Positions 1 through 10,793 of a DNA stretch of 64,000 nt are shown here, one piece after another. The position numbers were made by a program, and so were the translations under genes. The stretch is taken from the NCBI GenBank assembly GCA_029721515.1, contig CM056554.1, positions 24,615,488 through 24,679,487 of the forward strand, in the 5' to 3' direction. The notes under the pieces were generated by a model. It saw only the letters and a list, made by a program, of their open reading frames with translations, was not told the DNA's origin and made no database searches. Origin of the DNA: Synanceia verrucosa (taxonomy: Eukaryota; Chordata; Actinopteri; Perciformes; Synanceiidae). Every line of letters starts with the position of its first letter. Within the stretch, counting starts at the first letter, position 1.

Positions 1-6
1 TTCACG

Positions 7-585
7 ATGAAAGTTCTGATGGCGACAACCACACTACTAACCAAAGATAGAGGATCAAGAATAGACCAAGATGTTAGTGAACTTGACAAATTAGATGGAC
101 CTCCTGTAGAGAGTAAACGTAGCATAGCAGGATGGATACATCAACTTGTACAGAAGGTAACGGAGGTTATTAAGGGTAAAACCGAGGATCAGGATCAGGC
201 AAACACAGATTATGAGGTTGACTTTTTGAATACCTGGGAACAAAACAGCTGGTACAAGTGGGTTCAATATGTAGGACAGAAGAATGGTAAGACAGACTGT
301 TATATTTGTACCAAGGCTAAGCCATATAGATTTCTCATAATGAAGACAGTGTTTAGCTGGACAGAATGTAACTCTCAAGTACTTACAGCCACCCAAAACC
401 CCCGATCTTGGTGCACAGTGGAGTGTGTATTAATGTTGGCTACACCATTGTATGAGGACTATGTTAAGTTTGGAACCCAGGAGAATGCTAATCTTCAAAG
501 ATACAATGAGATGAATGTTAAGATAGGAGAGAGAAGTGCAGTGTTAGGGATGCCACGAGGGGTTCCGCTAATATTTGTAGGCTAA
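7..585 (+). pseudogene. Endogenous-retrovirus env-like fragment (partial)
   Basis: A 192-codon frame, open leftward to the window edge, so the true start is outside and the ATG at 7 may be internal. The protein is rich in Trp and Cys, with a W-x-x-W-V-Q-Y stretch followed by a C-x-x-C pair (DCYICTKAKP) around residues 83-105 and further cysteines near residues 120-140. This layout resembles the surface part of env-like glycoproteins encoded by fish endogenous retroviruses; that is an inference from general pattern. No fusion peptide, transmembrane anchor or cytoplasmic tail follows in this frame: it stops at 583-585. A short downstream segment (700-965) recurs at 25.4 kb, supporting a repetitive retroelement origin. 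It could instead be another multi-copy fish gene. Confidence 0.4.
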
Positions 586-699
586 ATTGAATGCATTGAA
601 AAAAGTGGTTCCCAGTTTAAAGGTAGGGTGGGAAGAGATAAATGTGAATATAGGTGGGAGCTAGATTCAATGAACTGTACTAAACCGACATTGAAGCCC

Positions 700-1490
700 T
701 CACAACTTGTGAGTAGGAGTAACATTAAAGAGGTGTGACCTTTGAATAAAAGTGAAATGCACTGAATCTGTTTGTTCTACAGCATGGACATTTGACAATC
801 ATAATTTTGACTTGGGATGGAGGATGACTGCCCGATGGCCTGTACAGGTCCGGGAACGGGTTCTCCCGCCAAGTCTTTTCTTTATTTTGTTTTTTTCTTT
901 ATTTTGTTTCTGTTTGATAATTTTCCATAGCCTTCTAACTATGGAAGGGGGAAATGAAGTGGTTTAATATACACATTTATATATGATGAACATCTAGCCA
1001 TACTGTCATATACTATATTTCATATAGTATATCACCTGTGTAATGCACTTCATAGTACTTCATTTCACTCTATTCATAGTGCAGTTTCTGCAAGGGCTCT
1101 TCTCTCCTCCTCCCTCTGTCCTCGAATGAACTGATGTTGATGTTATGATCACCAGAAATCGCCTAATACGGGTAGGAAACTGGAACCTGTTCTGAGCTTC
1201 CCGAAACAGTACAACTAGACTATTGGTATGAGCAGAGGAGGGGGTCTTTGTTGATAAGACACAGGTCCTACTCCCTCATTTCATTCCTGTTCCTGTTCTT
1301 CGTCCTCCTCCTCCTCTTCGTCTTCTACATCTTTCCACCTCGGACCGGTTCGCCTACCTTTGTCATCTATTCTCTTTGTGCAGGTAATATGTATATTGTT
1401 CCAATTGTTATCTATCAATGGATCAACTATTGTCTCACTAATTGTGATTTCATGTAATACACATTAAACATATTACTGAATTGAATTAAT
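700..1490 (+). repeat. 3' region/LTR-like segment of the env-containing element
   Basis: Positions about 700-965 match 25378-25640 closely (both contain GTGTGACCTTTGAATAAAAG, a polyadenylation-type signal, and a purine run GGAAGGGGGAAATG followed by AAGTGGTTTAATAT). The similarity then stops and resumes at about 1465-1490 (GAATTGAATTAATTGG), also present at 25665-25682. The 500 bp in between is present only here, so one copy carries an insertion or the other a deletion. The purine run followed by TGAAGTGG looks like a polypurine tract and LTR start, but no paired LTR was found. The short hydrophobic frame at 1248-1457 inside it has no recognisable family. Confidence 0.45.
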
Positions 1491-2710
1491 TGGAAAAATC
1501 ACCCAAAACCCAGAAACGCAGTATACAATTGAAAATACCTTAAAATCGGCCATAATCCAGAAAAACTGTTTTTCATGGCAGAACATCAAAGTTTCAAACA
1601 GTGCCACAGCCACGTCCTTTGACCTATCAGCCTGATTTTTGGAAAATAAGTTCCCCTACATCTAATTTACAGCCTGTAGGTGAAATTTGAGGTTTTGAGG
1701 CATCTATTTCTATTCTTCTATTCTATTCTTTGGCTGCTAGGGGGCGCTACTTCTGAAAGAAAAAAATCTCCAGCAATCCATTCAGGGTTCAATGCTCCAT
1801 CATCTCAGAAAGTTTCACATTTTTTGAAAACAAGATAACAGAATTAGAAATGTTTTTGTGTTTTGGAAATTTGGTCACACTTTGGCACATCACATGCACA
1901 GAAAAAATCCTAAAATTCCAAATGTATGTGTGAATCACCAAAATCACCTGAATAAAAATTCGTAGCTCCTTACCTGTGCGTTTTAGAGAAAAGCGTGCAG
2001 GGACAAAATCAAAGGTCTTCATGAGTACTACAAAATTTCATAGTCCTATGAAAGTCCTATGACTCCCCGTTCATGATAATCTGAAACAGGCGCTACCGAG
2101 CAGTTTTTTTTGCTCCATTTATTTGTACATTAAAACCTTACAATTTACACCAGACCTGAACCGCCTGCAAAATTTCATGCAAACAACGCACATCTAGGGG
2201 GTCAAATTTATGATTCATTTGGGCGGAATAATAATTATAATAACAAGAAGCCTCAATAATTTTTGACACAATATGGGGCATTTTATCTCTCTCACTTCTC
2301 CATCTGTCAGATAAGCCTGTATGTCTCTTCCTTCATTCACCTTTATTCTCTCTTTTCCCAATCTCACTGTTTTCCCCTCCTCATTTACACAAACAACAAT
2401 GAAAGAGAGGCAATATTGACCATCTGTGACATGGTTACATGGACAAAAATTAACAAAAGCAACCATCATGGAAGGCAAGCCCCAAGTCAAAAGTCCCAAA
2501 TTGTGAGTCATACAGTAAATCATAATGCTGTCTTCACCAAATGTAGTGCCATCTTACATCACAAAGTAATAACATGAAACTGATTGAATGCTGTTAGCTT
2601 CAAACTGAGTGGATCTGGGGAAATCATCAGAGTCATCAAAGTCCACAACTCTGAACCAATGAAAGCTGGACTGCTGATGTATTACACCAACTTCCCACCT
2701 ATAGTGGTCA
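1491..2710. other. No gene seen; probable old interspersed repeat sequence
   Basis: Only short frames of roughly 100 codons or fewer with no recognisable domain. The text has the look of degraded fish non-autonomous repeat (AGGGGGCGCTAC-type stretch near 1740) but I found no second copy in this window, so it is left unclassified. Confidence 0.3.
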
Positions 2711-2904
2711 ACAGTGATGGACAAATGAAGCTTAATGAAGCACTTGTGATATTTATTGACTCCTCTAGATGGCGCTCTTGGTTTAAAGAAAAAGGCTAGT
2801 GTAATGGAAAATTACTAAATTTCCACTACATTTTTAAACCAAGGGCGCCATCTCGAGGAGTCAAAAAATACAAGTGCTTCATGAAGCTTCATTTGTCCAT
2901 CACT
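2711..2904. mobile_element. Palindromic hAT-like MITE, copy 1
   Basis: A 194-bp foldback element: the left half (from AGTGATGGACAAATGAAGC) is nearly the reverse complement of the right half (ending GCTTCATTTGTCCATCACT), with the turn in the A/T-rich centre near 2808-2825. It is flanked by perfect 8-bp direct repeats AGTGGTCA at 2703-2710 and 2905-2912. Eight-base duplications and a (C)AGTG terminus are hAT hallmarks. It has no coding capacity, so it would need a transposase in trans. Related copies lie at 33764-33960 and 52064-52253. Confidence 0.75.
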
Positions 2905-3155
2905 AGTGGTCAGCACAGCACTACTTCCTAAATATCCATACAGAAAAGTTATAGATAAATCTTATAAAATTTTTATCTCCTTTGAATGAAACTTGTATGT
3001 AAAATGTACAACAGTGAATCTAGATATAAGATCCTTAGTAAATTTAAACAAAATGAACTTGTATGATTTGGGTATTTATCAGAATAGTATATGATACATA
3101 CAATATCCTTATACTTCTTTTTATTATCTGATTATTTTGTTAGTAATACACAATA

Positions 3156-3196
3156 TGTGTGTGTGTGTGTGTGTGTGCGCGTGTGTGTGTGTGTGT
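3156..3196. repeat. (TG)n microsatellite
   Basis: Uninterrupted TG dinucleotides except for one GCGC step near 3177-3180. The short cysteine/valine-rich frame across it is an artefact of the repeat. Confidence 0.9.
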
Positions 3197-3867
3197 ATGC
3201 AGACACTCACTTACCCACAACCCCCAGGGCCACATATGACAGGATGACAATGATGAAGATCAAACAACATAAGATATCAGTGCAGCTTCTGAAAAGACAG
3301 AGAGAGAAACAAGATAAACCAGAGAAGCGATATCATATCATAAAGTATAATGTGTCGCAAATGAGTTGATATACATGTCGCAAAAGATCCTCTCCCATGC
3401 ATGCTAGCTGAGATTGAGACGGTAAAGTGCATGCGCAAAATTAGCGGTTGTGATGGCTGAGGGAAGAATGATGAAAACAGAAAATGTGGAGAAAGAACTC
3501 AAAAAAACAGCATGTCTTTTATTTTGAAATATTCTGGACACGAGAGAGATGACGTGTTGCCGCATATGTACTATGATATATACAAGCTCCAAAAAGCTAA
3601 CGATAGTAAAAGCTAAACATTTAGTTTAACTTAGCATAAGCTACTTAGTGTCTCTGGTCTACAGTATGTTAGCAAAAAGAAATTAACACTGGAGTTGAAA
3701 ATCATCACAGCTAATGGGAAAATGTGATGAATCACAAACTGTATGCTACTAATCGTGAAACATTTCAAACTCGGAAATCTGTCCTTTATTTTCACATTAT
3801 CAGAAAGTCCATTCTTTATTCCTTAAATTATGGACGGAGTCTTTGCTGAGTGAAGGGAGTTTTTTAA
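3197..3867. other. No gene seen
   Basis: AT-rich sequence with no frame above about 60 codons that resembles a protein family and no internal repeat noticed. Confidence 0.5.
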
Positions 3868-4146
3868 GCCCAAGCGGACTGTGAAACAGGTCCGCAAGGG
3901 ACCTATTGAAACTTTAATGTTTATTATTAGGGCCCGAGCGGACTGTGAAACAGGTCCGCAAGGGACCCATTGAAACCCTTGTGTTTATTAGGGCTCGAGC
4001 TGACTGTGAAACAGGTCCGCAAGGGACCTATTGAAACTGTAATGTTTATTATTTATTATTAGTGCCCAAGCGGACTGTGAATCAGGTCCACAAGGGACCT
4101 ATTGAAACCCTGCTGTTTATTAGGGCCTGAGCGGACTGTGAAACAG
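3868..4146 (+). repeat. Tandem 60-75 bp repeats, block A
   Basis: Five units begin near 3868, 3930, 3991, 4062 and 4123. Each carries a GGCCCGAGCGGACTG-type start, then GTGAAACAGGTCCGCAAGGG, ACCTATTGAAAC and a TTTATTATT spacer. The fifth unit is cut after GTGAAACAG by the transposon at 4147 and resumes at 5668. The same unit forms block B at 6102. Such GGTCCGCAAGGG arrays are common ends of a fish repeat family that I cannot name with certainty. Confidence 0.8.
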
Positions 4147-4629
4147 GGGTGCGTTTCCCAAAAGGTTCGCTGCTAACTTCGTTAGCTACTTCCTACGTTC
4201 GAACGATGGCTCTACGATGCAGGTGTTTCCCAACAGCATCGTCCGAATGATGCAACTTCCGATGTTTACAACTAACGTAGTCCGATCGTTGAAAGACGGA
4301 AGTGTTTCCCAAAAGCTTAGGCGGAACGATGCATCGGAAGTTGCATTGCAAAGTTGTGTCGTTCGAATGAATAGCATGGAGCTGTCGTTGAATGTTCGTT
4401 CAGGTGACGTCATGTCCTCTTCTTGGGGCTTGAAATGTCAAGATTGGGCACCCTGTGATCCATGATCCCCCCTATAGCATGAATGAAGGATGTCACTTTA
4501 ACTTTCACCTCACAGTTGAGGTGAAAAGATGCAAGTTATGTTTTAAAAAACAATGTTTGTGTAGCCCTAGAAGTTTCAGAATACAATGTAAATAGCCTAC
4601 TATTAAATAATTATATTACATTATGTTAT

Positions 4630-4661
4630 ATTATTAGATAGCTAGATAGATAGATAGATAC
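4630..4661. repeat. (TAGA)n short microsatellite
   Basis: About seven tetranucleotide units of the ATAG/TAGA type within the Harbinger-like element. Confidence 0.7.
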
Positions 4662-5140
4662 TTTAGTCATCTCACAGAGAAATTCACAATTCCAGCAGCT
4701 TGAAAGATGGAAACACACAGTGAAATGCGGGGGTCAGGAGGATAAAAATAAAATCAGAGATAAAGTACCAAACTGTATACTGTAATAGATACATAAGAGG
4801 AATGCAAGGTGCAGGTTATGATAATATATGATAGCAGATAATAATACGAGGTGTAATTTTTGATAAACTATGAGAGAAAAAAGAAAAACAGAAATATAAG
4901 TCTGACAGTTACAGTGCAGTTGCAAATGACAGTGTGTAACATACAGTTACACATAAGATTTTGAATTGAAAATAACTAATCATTAAAGCAGTCCGATTGA
5001 ATAAGGTAGTGACCAACAATTGATGAACAAGTGATGTTAAATCTTCACAAATATTGCAAAACCACAACGTGGTAATCAATTACAACGTCAGAAATTTTAT
5101 TAAGCTACATCTTATCTGCCAGCAAAAGTAAAAGTCTTAT

Positions 5141-5230
5141 CGTCCTCAGGAGGATTTGAACCCATGCCTAACTAAATGCCATGTTGACACTCTGCAGTGC
5201 CAACACTCTAACCACTGTCCTATCCCACCA
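5141..5230 (-). other. tRNA-like pol III promoter segment inside the MITE
   Basis: On the minus strand a GACAGTGGTTAGAGTG stretch (A-box-like) is followed about 50 bases later by GGTTCAAATCC (canonical B-box). Spacing and sequence resemble the head of a tRNA or of a tRNA-derived SINE. I could not fold a convincing acceptor stem, so a functional tRNA is unlikely; a captured SINE head or tRNA pseudogene is the better guess. Confidence 0.4.
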
Positions 5231-5667
5231 CAGAGTGCGGCAAGAGCTGTTGGTATATATAGGCTAGATGTATATATTTTATATCTTCAATTTATTACGA
5301 TTATATGAAACAAACTGCATTCAGTTCTTGCTTTCAATGAGTAGAGAACATGATAATGTTAATGAATATTTCCCAAAGTTGCTAAAGATGTCACACTGGC
5401 TTAATGGAAATAAAACCATGTTTCTGTCGTCAACAGGCTTTCAGCAAACAAATGCATCCGAAGTGCTCTCCGAATGCTTCCAAAACATCTAGAAACTATG
5501 TCGTTCGGACGACAGAAGTTCAAACTAATGTCGTTCCAACTTGCATAGTACGACGGTAGTTGGATATTTTTGGGAAACAGTCGAAAAGGGGAAGTTCGGT
5601 CGTTCGGAAGTACGACGTACTACCATGGTTTCATGCTAACTTCCGTCGTTATTTGGGAAACGCACCC

Positions 5668-6101
5668 CAGGTCCGCAAGGGACCTATTGAAACTATTTTC
5701 TGAGCATGACGGGGGTGCGGCACTGAACGTGCTAATGTATGAATGTCATGCCTTACTCATGGCACCCCCCACTGGTAACAGGAAGTGACCACTTCTTTGG
5801 CTTTTTGGTGGCTTGAATAAACTTGTATCATCATGAAAGTTGATACACAGGTCAAGGGTGGTGACATCTAACATCTGATGTGGTCCACACCAATGGGCGG
5901 AGCAAAATGGCCCCAGAGCGCCCCCTTGATATTGGCGTGATTTCCACATTGAACCGTTGAATGGCCATAACTCCTTTGTGTATTGTCCGAATAGCTTACC
6001 GTTTACTGCCCCCTGCTCGCATCGCGGTCCCCATCTGATACCCCACCGCGACATGCCGCGAGGGCCCTACATAACCGCTTGCGGTTTTCTGGTTATTATT
6101 A
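5668..6101 (+). repeat. Unclassified fish repeat, 3' portion
   Basis: After the tandem unit resumes at 5668, the sequence continues with phrases repeated at 7130-7150 (TTTTCTGAGCATGACGGGG) and at 7445-7500 (GATACACAGGTCAAGGGTG, ACATCTGATG). It ends with CGCTTGCGGTTTTCTGG just before the next tandem block, which is likely the true 3' end of one family member. Confidence 0.55.
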
Positions 6102-6413
6102 GGGCCCGAGCAGACGGTGAAACAGGTCCACAAGGGACCTACTGAAACTGTAGTGTTTATTAATATTATTATTATTATTATTAGGGCCCGAGCGGACTGT
6201 GAAACAGGTCCGAAAGGGACCTATTGAAACTGTAGTGTTTATTAATATTATTATTATTAGGGCCCGAGCGGACTGTGAAACAGGTCCGCAAGGGACCTAT
6301 TGAAACTGTAGTGTTTATTATTAGGGCCCGAGCGGACTGTGAAACAGGTCCTCAAGAGACCTATTGAAACTGTAGTGTTTATTATTATTATTATTATGAT
6401 TATTATTATTCCT
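6102..6413 (+). repeat. Tandem 60-80 bp repeats, block B
   Basis: Four units starting near 6102, 6183, 6260 and 6323 with the same core as block A, separated by (TTA)n spacers of different length. The spacer length differences suggest slippage in the trinucleotide runs. Confidence 0.8.
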
Positions 6414-7880
6414 GAACATCTGTTTTCCCAATTTTCGCCCCTTTCCCACCGTTAAAAAGTTGTATAAATTTGTACATTCCTGCGGTCCGCCCCGAAATTC
6501 GATATTTTGGGGTGTTCGCACACGTTGCATGCAAAATGGCTGAATGGCGCCACCTACAAAGTTGAAAAATCCCCATAGGGAAAATTGCCAACTTTGGCGT
6601 ACCTCAGCGAAAATCGGTACACGTTAACCATACCCAGACAAACAAAACTGTCTCTTGGCAGGAGGCTCAATTTCCAACAGGAAGTGGGCCATTTTGAATT
6701 TTTGATTTTCTGATGAAAACGAACTCGTCCTAGGGATTTTGTCCTAGATTTTTCGACTTGAAATTTGGTACAGATCATAGGGCTTGCCAAACTTTGGCGA
6801 ATTCGCCGTCTAAATTCGAACGACTCTCATGTTCACATACTCGATCCTAGCAGCTTCAAATTTTCAGAGCATGACGGGGGCGCGGCCCTGAACGTTGGTA
6901 ACAGGAAGTGACGCGTTCTTACTTTTTACATTAACTGATGGCACATAGTTTACTCCATCAACATCATTCCACTTCTAAAACCTAAAGAACAACTTGGTGA
7001 AGCTACATTACGAACGCTGTGAGGCTACGACTAACGGCGCCCGTGTGGCGTCGCTGCGATTTTTCGATCACTCACCATGGAAATACGTTTGCCTTTTTGA
7101 CAGCTTTAATAAAGTTGTAGGGCACTTCAAATTTTCTGAGCATGACGGGGACGCGTTCTTACTTTTTACTTTTACCGATTTCACATAATTTACTCCATCA
7201 ACTTCATTACACTTCTAAAACATAAATTACAAAAAAAACAAAAAAATTTACGTTTACATGTTCTGATACGACATAGTTGACCCCATCGACTTCATTCCAC
7301 TTCTAAAACATCCACACATTGGTGAAGCTACATTACGAACACCGTGAAGCTACGATAAACGGCGTCCGTATGGCGGTGCCGCGTCTTCCGATTTTTCGCC
7401 AAGAAAATACGTTTGGCTTTTTGATGGCTTTAAAAAAGTCGTATCATCATGAAATTTGATACACAGGTCAAGGGTGATGACCTCTAACATCTGATGGGGG
7501 CCACGTCCATAAACGGTCAAAATGGCTCCATAGCGCCCCCTTGAAACATTCAAAAACACCTCCCCATAGGGGTTTTTATGGAGTTGGAACATGAAAATCG
7601 GTACACATGTGCAACTAGACCAGACGCAAAAAAAAGTCTCTTGCACCAATTGTCTACTCCAAACAGGAAGTCGGCCATTTTGAATTTCGGATTTTCTGAT
7701 GAAAATGAACTCGTCCTAGGGATTTCGTCCGATCGACTTGAAATTTGGTACAACTGATCTCCAGACCTATCATCATGAAAGTTGATACACAGGTAAAGGG
7801 TGGCGATCTCAAAAATCTGATGGGGGCCACATCTGATCAACTTGATATTTGGTACAGGTCATCTCCAGACCTAGCTGAGG
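6414..7880 (+). repeat. Unclassified fish repeat body with internal duplications
   Basis: Two segments, about 6545-6800 and 7550-7760, are clearly related: both contain CAGGAAGT, GGCCATTTTGAATTT, ACTCGTCCTAGGGATTT and GACTTGAAATTTGGTACA. A third related motif set is at 6985-7200 and 7320-7400 (CTACATTACGAACRC, ACTCCATCAAC). No frame resembles a known protein. I interpret it as several partial or tandem members of one interspersed family. Confidence 0.6.
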
Positions 7881-8984
7881 AAAAGCTGTGCTCTGCACTT
7901 AATTATGTCAAAGGGCAGTGGTTCGACAGTTCTGCAGCCAGAGCTTGGACACTTATTGGAGGGACGGATGTTCTTTCATGATGTGTGAGAGCCACCCTGC
8001 TTGCCGAGGGCTGACCAGACGGGCAAGGATCAATTGCGGGGGCGAGCAGATTTGGGTGTGTGAAGACATGAAGAAAAGCGCAGTTGAGATAAGTGCACAC
8101 TGTCTTGTTGAAATAGCTACGAATGAGTCTGTTACGAAAAGCTCCACCTTCTGCCGTGATTGTCTAAAGCAGTGCGCGTTGTCAGAGGAAATCATGGAGC
8201 AGCAGGAAAGGCAGATGTGAACACAGGGACTCATGATGGCCCACATTCCCACATGTGTACAGGTGACTGCCTGAGACCAGCCACTGATCATGAGGAGAAT
8301 CTCAGAGTCTGGGATTGATCAGTTAGTCGAGTGTTTGACTGTTGTAGAGCGCTGCTTTGCTGGTGAACGTGTTGTGGTATTGATAAAATAAGTTCCTTCT
8401 ATACCTAAAATTTAAATCACAGATAAGTGTCAAATATACATCAAGCTAGCCCTTCTGTCGGTGTAGCTGATAATCACAATTTATCTCTCTTGTAATATTA
8501 TTGTCATTTTGTATATGTTTCAAGTGCCTTTATGTGTTCGTAGTGCTTAAGAGGCTGTCGACTTTATTTTGAAAATGCCCCTTTCATTTTGACATTCTGT
8601 TTGCTGTGCCGTTCGAGAGTGAGAGGACGACATTAGAAGGGGAAGATGCTCATGTGCTGTTGTTCAGCAAAGCACTGAAGTTAAGGACCGATTTAAGTGG
8701 TCGTAAATTATTTCAGTGTGTAAGAAACATCGTAACACACAACATCTCTGAAGATCCCAGATGCAACGAGGAATTCCCTGCTAGACAGATCTCTGATTAA
8801 ACAAGGATCAGCTGATTTATTAGCGGTAATGATATAGTGACATCGAAGGAGGAGATTTACTTATCGCATTATGGTGACTGGAAAATGATGATAACCAGGA
8901 TGAGTGCTGAAGTGCTTGCAGCAGTCAGAGGCTGACACTGGTGAATGCAGGATTTTTTTCCATGACTAATGCCTGCAGGTGTGA
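7881..8984. other. No recognisable gene
   Basis: Frames of 100 and 112 codons overlap on opposite strands at 7918-8291 and a 64-codon frame lies at 8606-8800; none has a family signature or splice-site support. The region may be unique sequence or an unrecognised repeat. Confidence 0.4.
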
Positions 8985-9500
8985 GGTTTTATGTCTCTAG
9001 CCCACTCAGAAGGCCAACAGCAGCAGGTTAAACACAAGAGTTTTCTCTGCTGTCTCACGCCTTTTCCTCTGAAAATATTTATAACATTTATGGAGGGATT
9101 TTGGGTGGTGCTGCCCTAATTAAGGGTCTGGAGCCAAAACTATAAATCTCATAGACACCACAAACACATTGTTACGACCGGGACGAAATTTCCAACGTTT
9201 TGCTGTAAAAATTATGTCAGTGGGGTGTACATAGCCCTCACAATTGCAATTTAAATATATTTTTTTCAGACAATTCAGAAGCTGCACTCCACTCTGTGTA
9301 CTTCTCCCACTCTAGTGCACACAATAGACACCCATGTTAAAATCTATTTTTTTTAAGTTCTCATGGTCTGAAAGAAAGTGAAATGCTAAAGAAACTAAAC
9401 ATTTTATGGAAAAATGATGATTATGAAGATGTAGTCAGGTAAATTTACTGCGTTTTGAAAGTTGAATGGAGTTTCTAGGTGAAAGTATGGCGGAAATAGT
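8985..9500 (-). repeat. Interspersed repeat, copy 1 (reverse of 47219-47715)
   Basis: Reading the minus strand, the order of phrases TACTTTCACCTAGAAACTCC, TCAACTTTCAAAACGCAG, TTTTTACAGCAAAACRTTGGAAATTTCG (split here), GCTCCAGACCCTTAATTAGG and CTTCTGAGTGGGCTAGAGAC matches 47219-47715 read on the plus strand, with small gaps. A truncated copy ends at 42182. No coding capacity was seen. Confidence 0.75.
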
Positions 9501-9654
9501 GGCATTTCAAAAAGGTGTACATTTGAGAGGATTTGAAGATTTTCCTCATTAAATTGCATTATTTCGATTTGAAACAGACAACAACACCCCAGCACAGAAG
9601 ACTCCATCTCCTCCCGGAGACCAGGTTTTGACACTATCCCCTGATAGCGCAAGG

Positions 9655-10793
9655 GACGAGCGCACGGAAAGCCGCGGGTCCTGACAACATTCCTGGTCGT
9701 GTCCTGAGAGACTGTGCTGCGGAGCTCACAGATGTCTTCACCGACATCTTCAACACCTCGCTGAGCCAGGCTGTTGTCCCCACGTGCCTCAAATCCACCA
9801 CCATCATACCGGTCCCGAAGAAGTCGTCTCCTTCCTGCTACAGTGATTACCACCTGGTCACACTCACCCCCATCCTCATGAAGTGCTTCCAGCGGCTAGT
9901 CATGCAGCACATCAAGTCTGCCCTCCCCCCGGCCCTGGACCCCTTTCAGTTTGCATATCGGTCCAACCACTCGACCGACGACGCCATCTCCACTGCCCTC
10001 CACTCAGCCCTCACTCATCTGGAAATCAAAGACGCACACGTCAGAATGCTGTTCATCGACTTCAGCTCAGCATTCAACACTATCATCCCCCAGCAGCTCA
10101 TCCACAAACTAGACCAGCTGGGATTCAGCACCTCCCTGTGCAACTGGCTGCTGTTGGACGGGGAGACCACGGGCAGTTCGGGTTGGTAGCAACACCTCCA
10201 GCACCATCATGATGAACACAGGTGCCCCTCAAGGATGTGTGTTGAGCCCCCTCCTCTTCACTCTGCTGACTCACGACTGCACACAATCCTCCAGCTTCAA
10301 CCTCTTCATCAACTTTGCGGATGATACAACTGTGGTCGGCCTCATCAACAACGGTGATGAGACATCCTACAGGAGCGAGGTGAGCAGGCTGGCCTTATGG
10401 TGCAAGGACAACAACCTCCACCTGAATGTGGAGAAGACAAAGGAGATTGTGGTGGACTTTAGGAGAGTGCGCTCCCAACATGCTCCTCTGACCATCGACG
10501 GTGCTGCAGTGGAGAGGGTGAGCAGCACCAAGTTCCAGGGTGTGCACATCTCTGAAGACCTGTCCTGGAGCCACAACACTGCATCACTGGCCAAAAAAGC
10601 CCACCAGCGCCTGTATTTCCTCCGGAAACTAAGAAGAGCAGGAGCCCCGTCCCCCATCATGCATATATTCTACCAAGGCACCGTCGAGAGCATCCTTACC
10701 AGCTGCATCACTGTGTGGTACGGCGCCTGCACCGTATCCTGCCGTAAGACTCTGCAGCGCATCGTGAGAGCAGCTGAGACCCTCACACCCGCA
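9655..10793 (+). pseudogene. CR1/L2-group LINE reverse transcriptase fragment
   Basis: Encodes most of a LINE reverse transcriptase, 5'-truncated. The fragment starts at the K-A-A-G-P-D-N-I-P motif near 9668, then V-P-K-K, the L-D-P-F-Q-F-A-Y-R-S-N-H-S motif, F-I-D-F-S-S-A-F-N-T (first catalytic Asp), T-G-A-P-Q-G-C-V-L-S-P, and F-A-D-D-T-T-V-V (catalytic Asp pair, near 10315). The frame breaks at about 10170, where the residues between the Asn-Trp and the GAPQG block are scrambled. It ends abruptly at about 10793, where an L2 fragment begins. This enzyme class copies element RNA at a nicked target in the nucleus. Not functional here. Confidence 0.8.

Larger units (their letters stand above)
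4147..5667. mobile_element. Harbinger-like non-autonomous transposon interrupting the tandem repeat
   Basis: Terminal inverted repeats GGGTGCGTTTCCC at the left and GGGAAACGCACCC at the right, with a 3-bp duplication CAG at 4144-4146 and 5668-5670. Removing the element rejoins a tandem-repeat unit exactly, which defines the borders. Subterminal sequence is full of short CGTTCGAACGATG-like and CATCGT motifs on both sides. PIF/Harbinger elements make 3-bp duplications, usually TWA; CAG is atypical, so the superfamily is inferred. No transposase frame survives; the frames at 4217-4465 and 5268-5492 match no domain. Confidence 0.7.

Noticed and set aside
1248..1457. Hydrophobic 69-codon frame as an env transmembrane domain
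   Set aside because: It is out of context (after the presumed 3' end), and hydrophobicity follows from a C/T-rich run.
3868..6413. Possible CRISPR-like array (repeats with spacers)
   Set aside because: Units of 60-80 bp are nearly contiguous, spacers are (TTA)n, and the context is a vertebrate genome; these are tandem repeats.
7918..8291. Opposed frames of 100 and 112 codons
   Set aside because: Overlap each other, no domain, no splice sites; probably chance.
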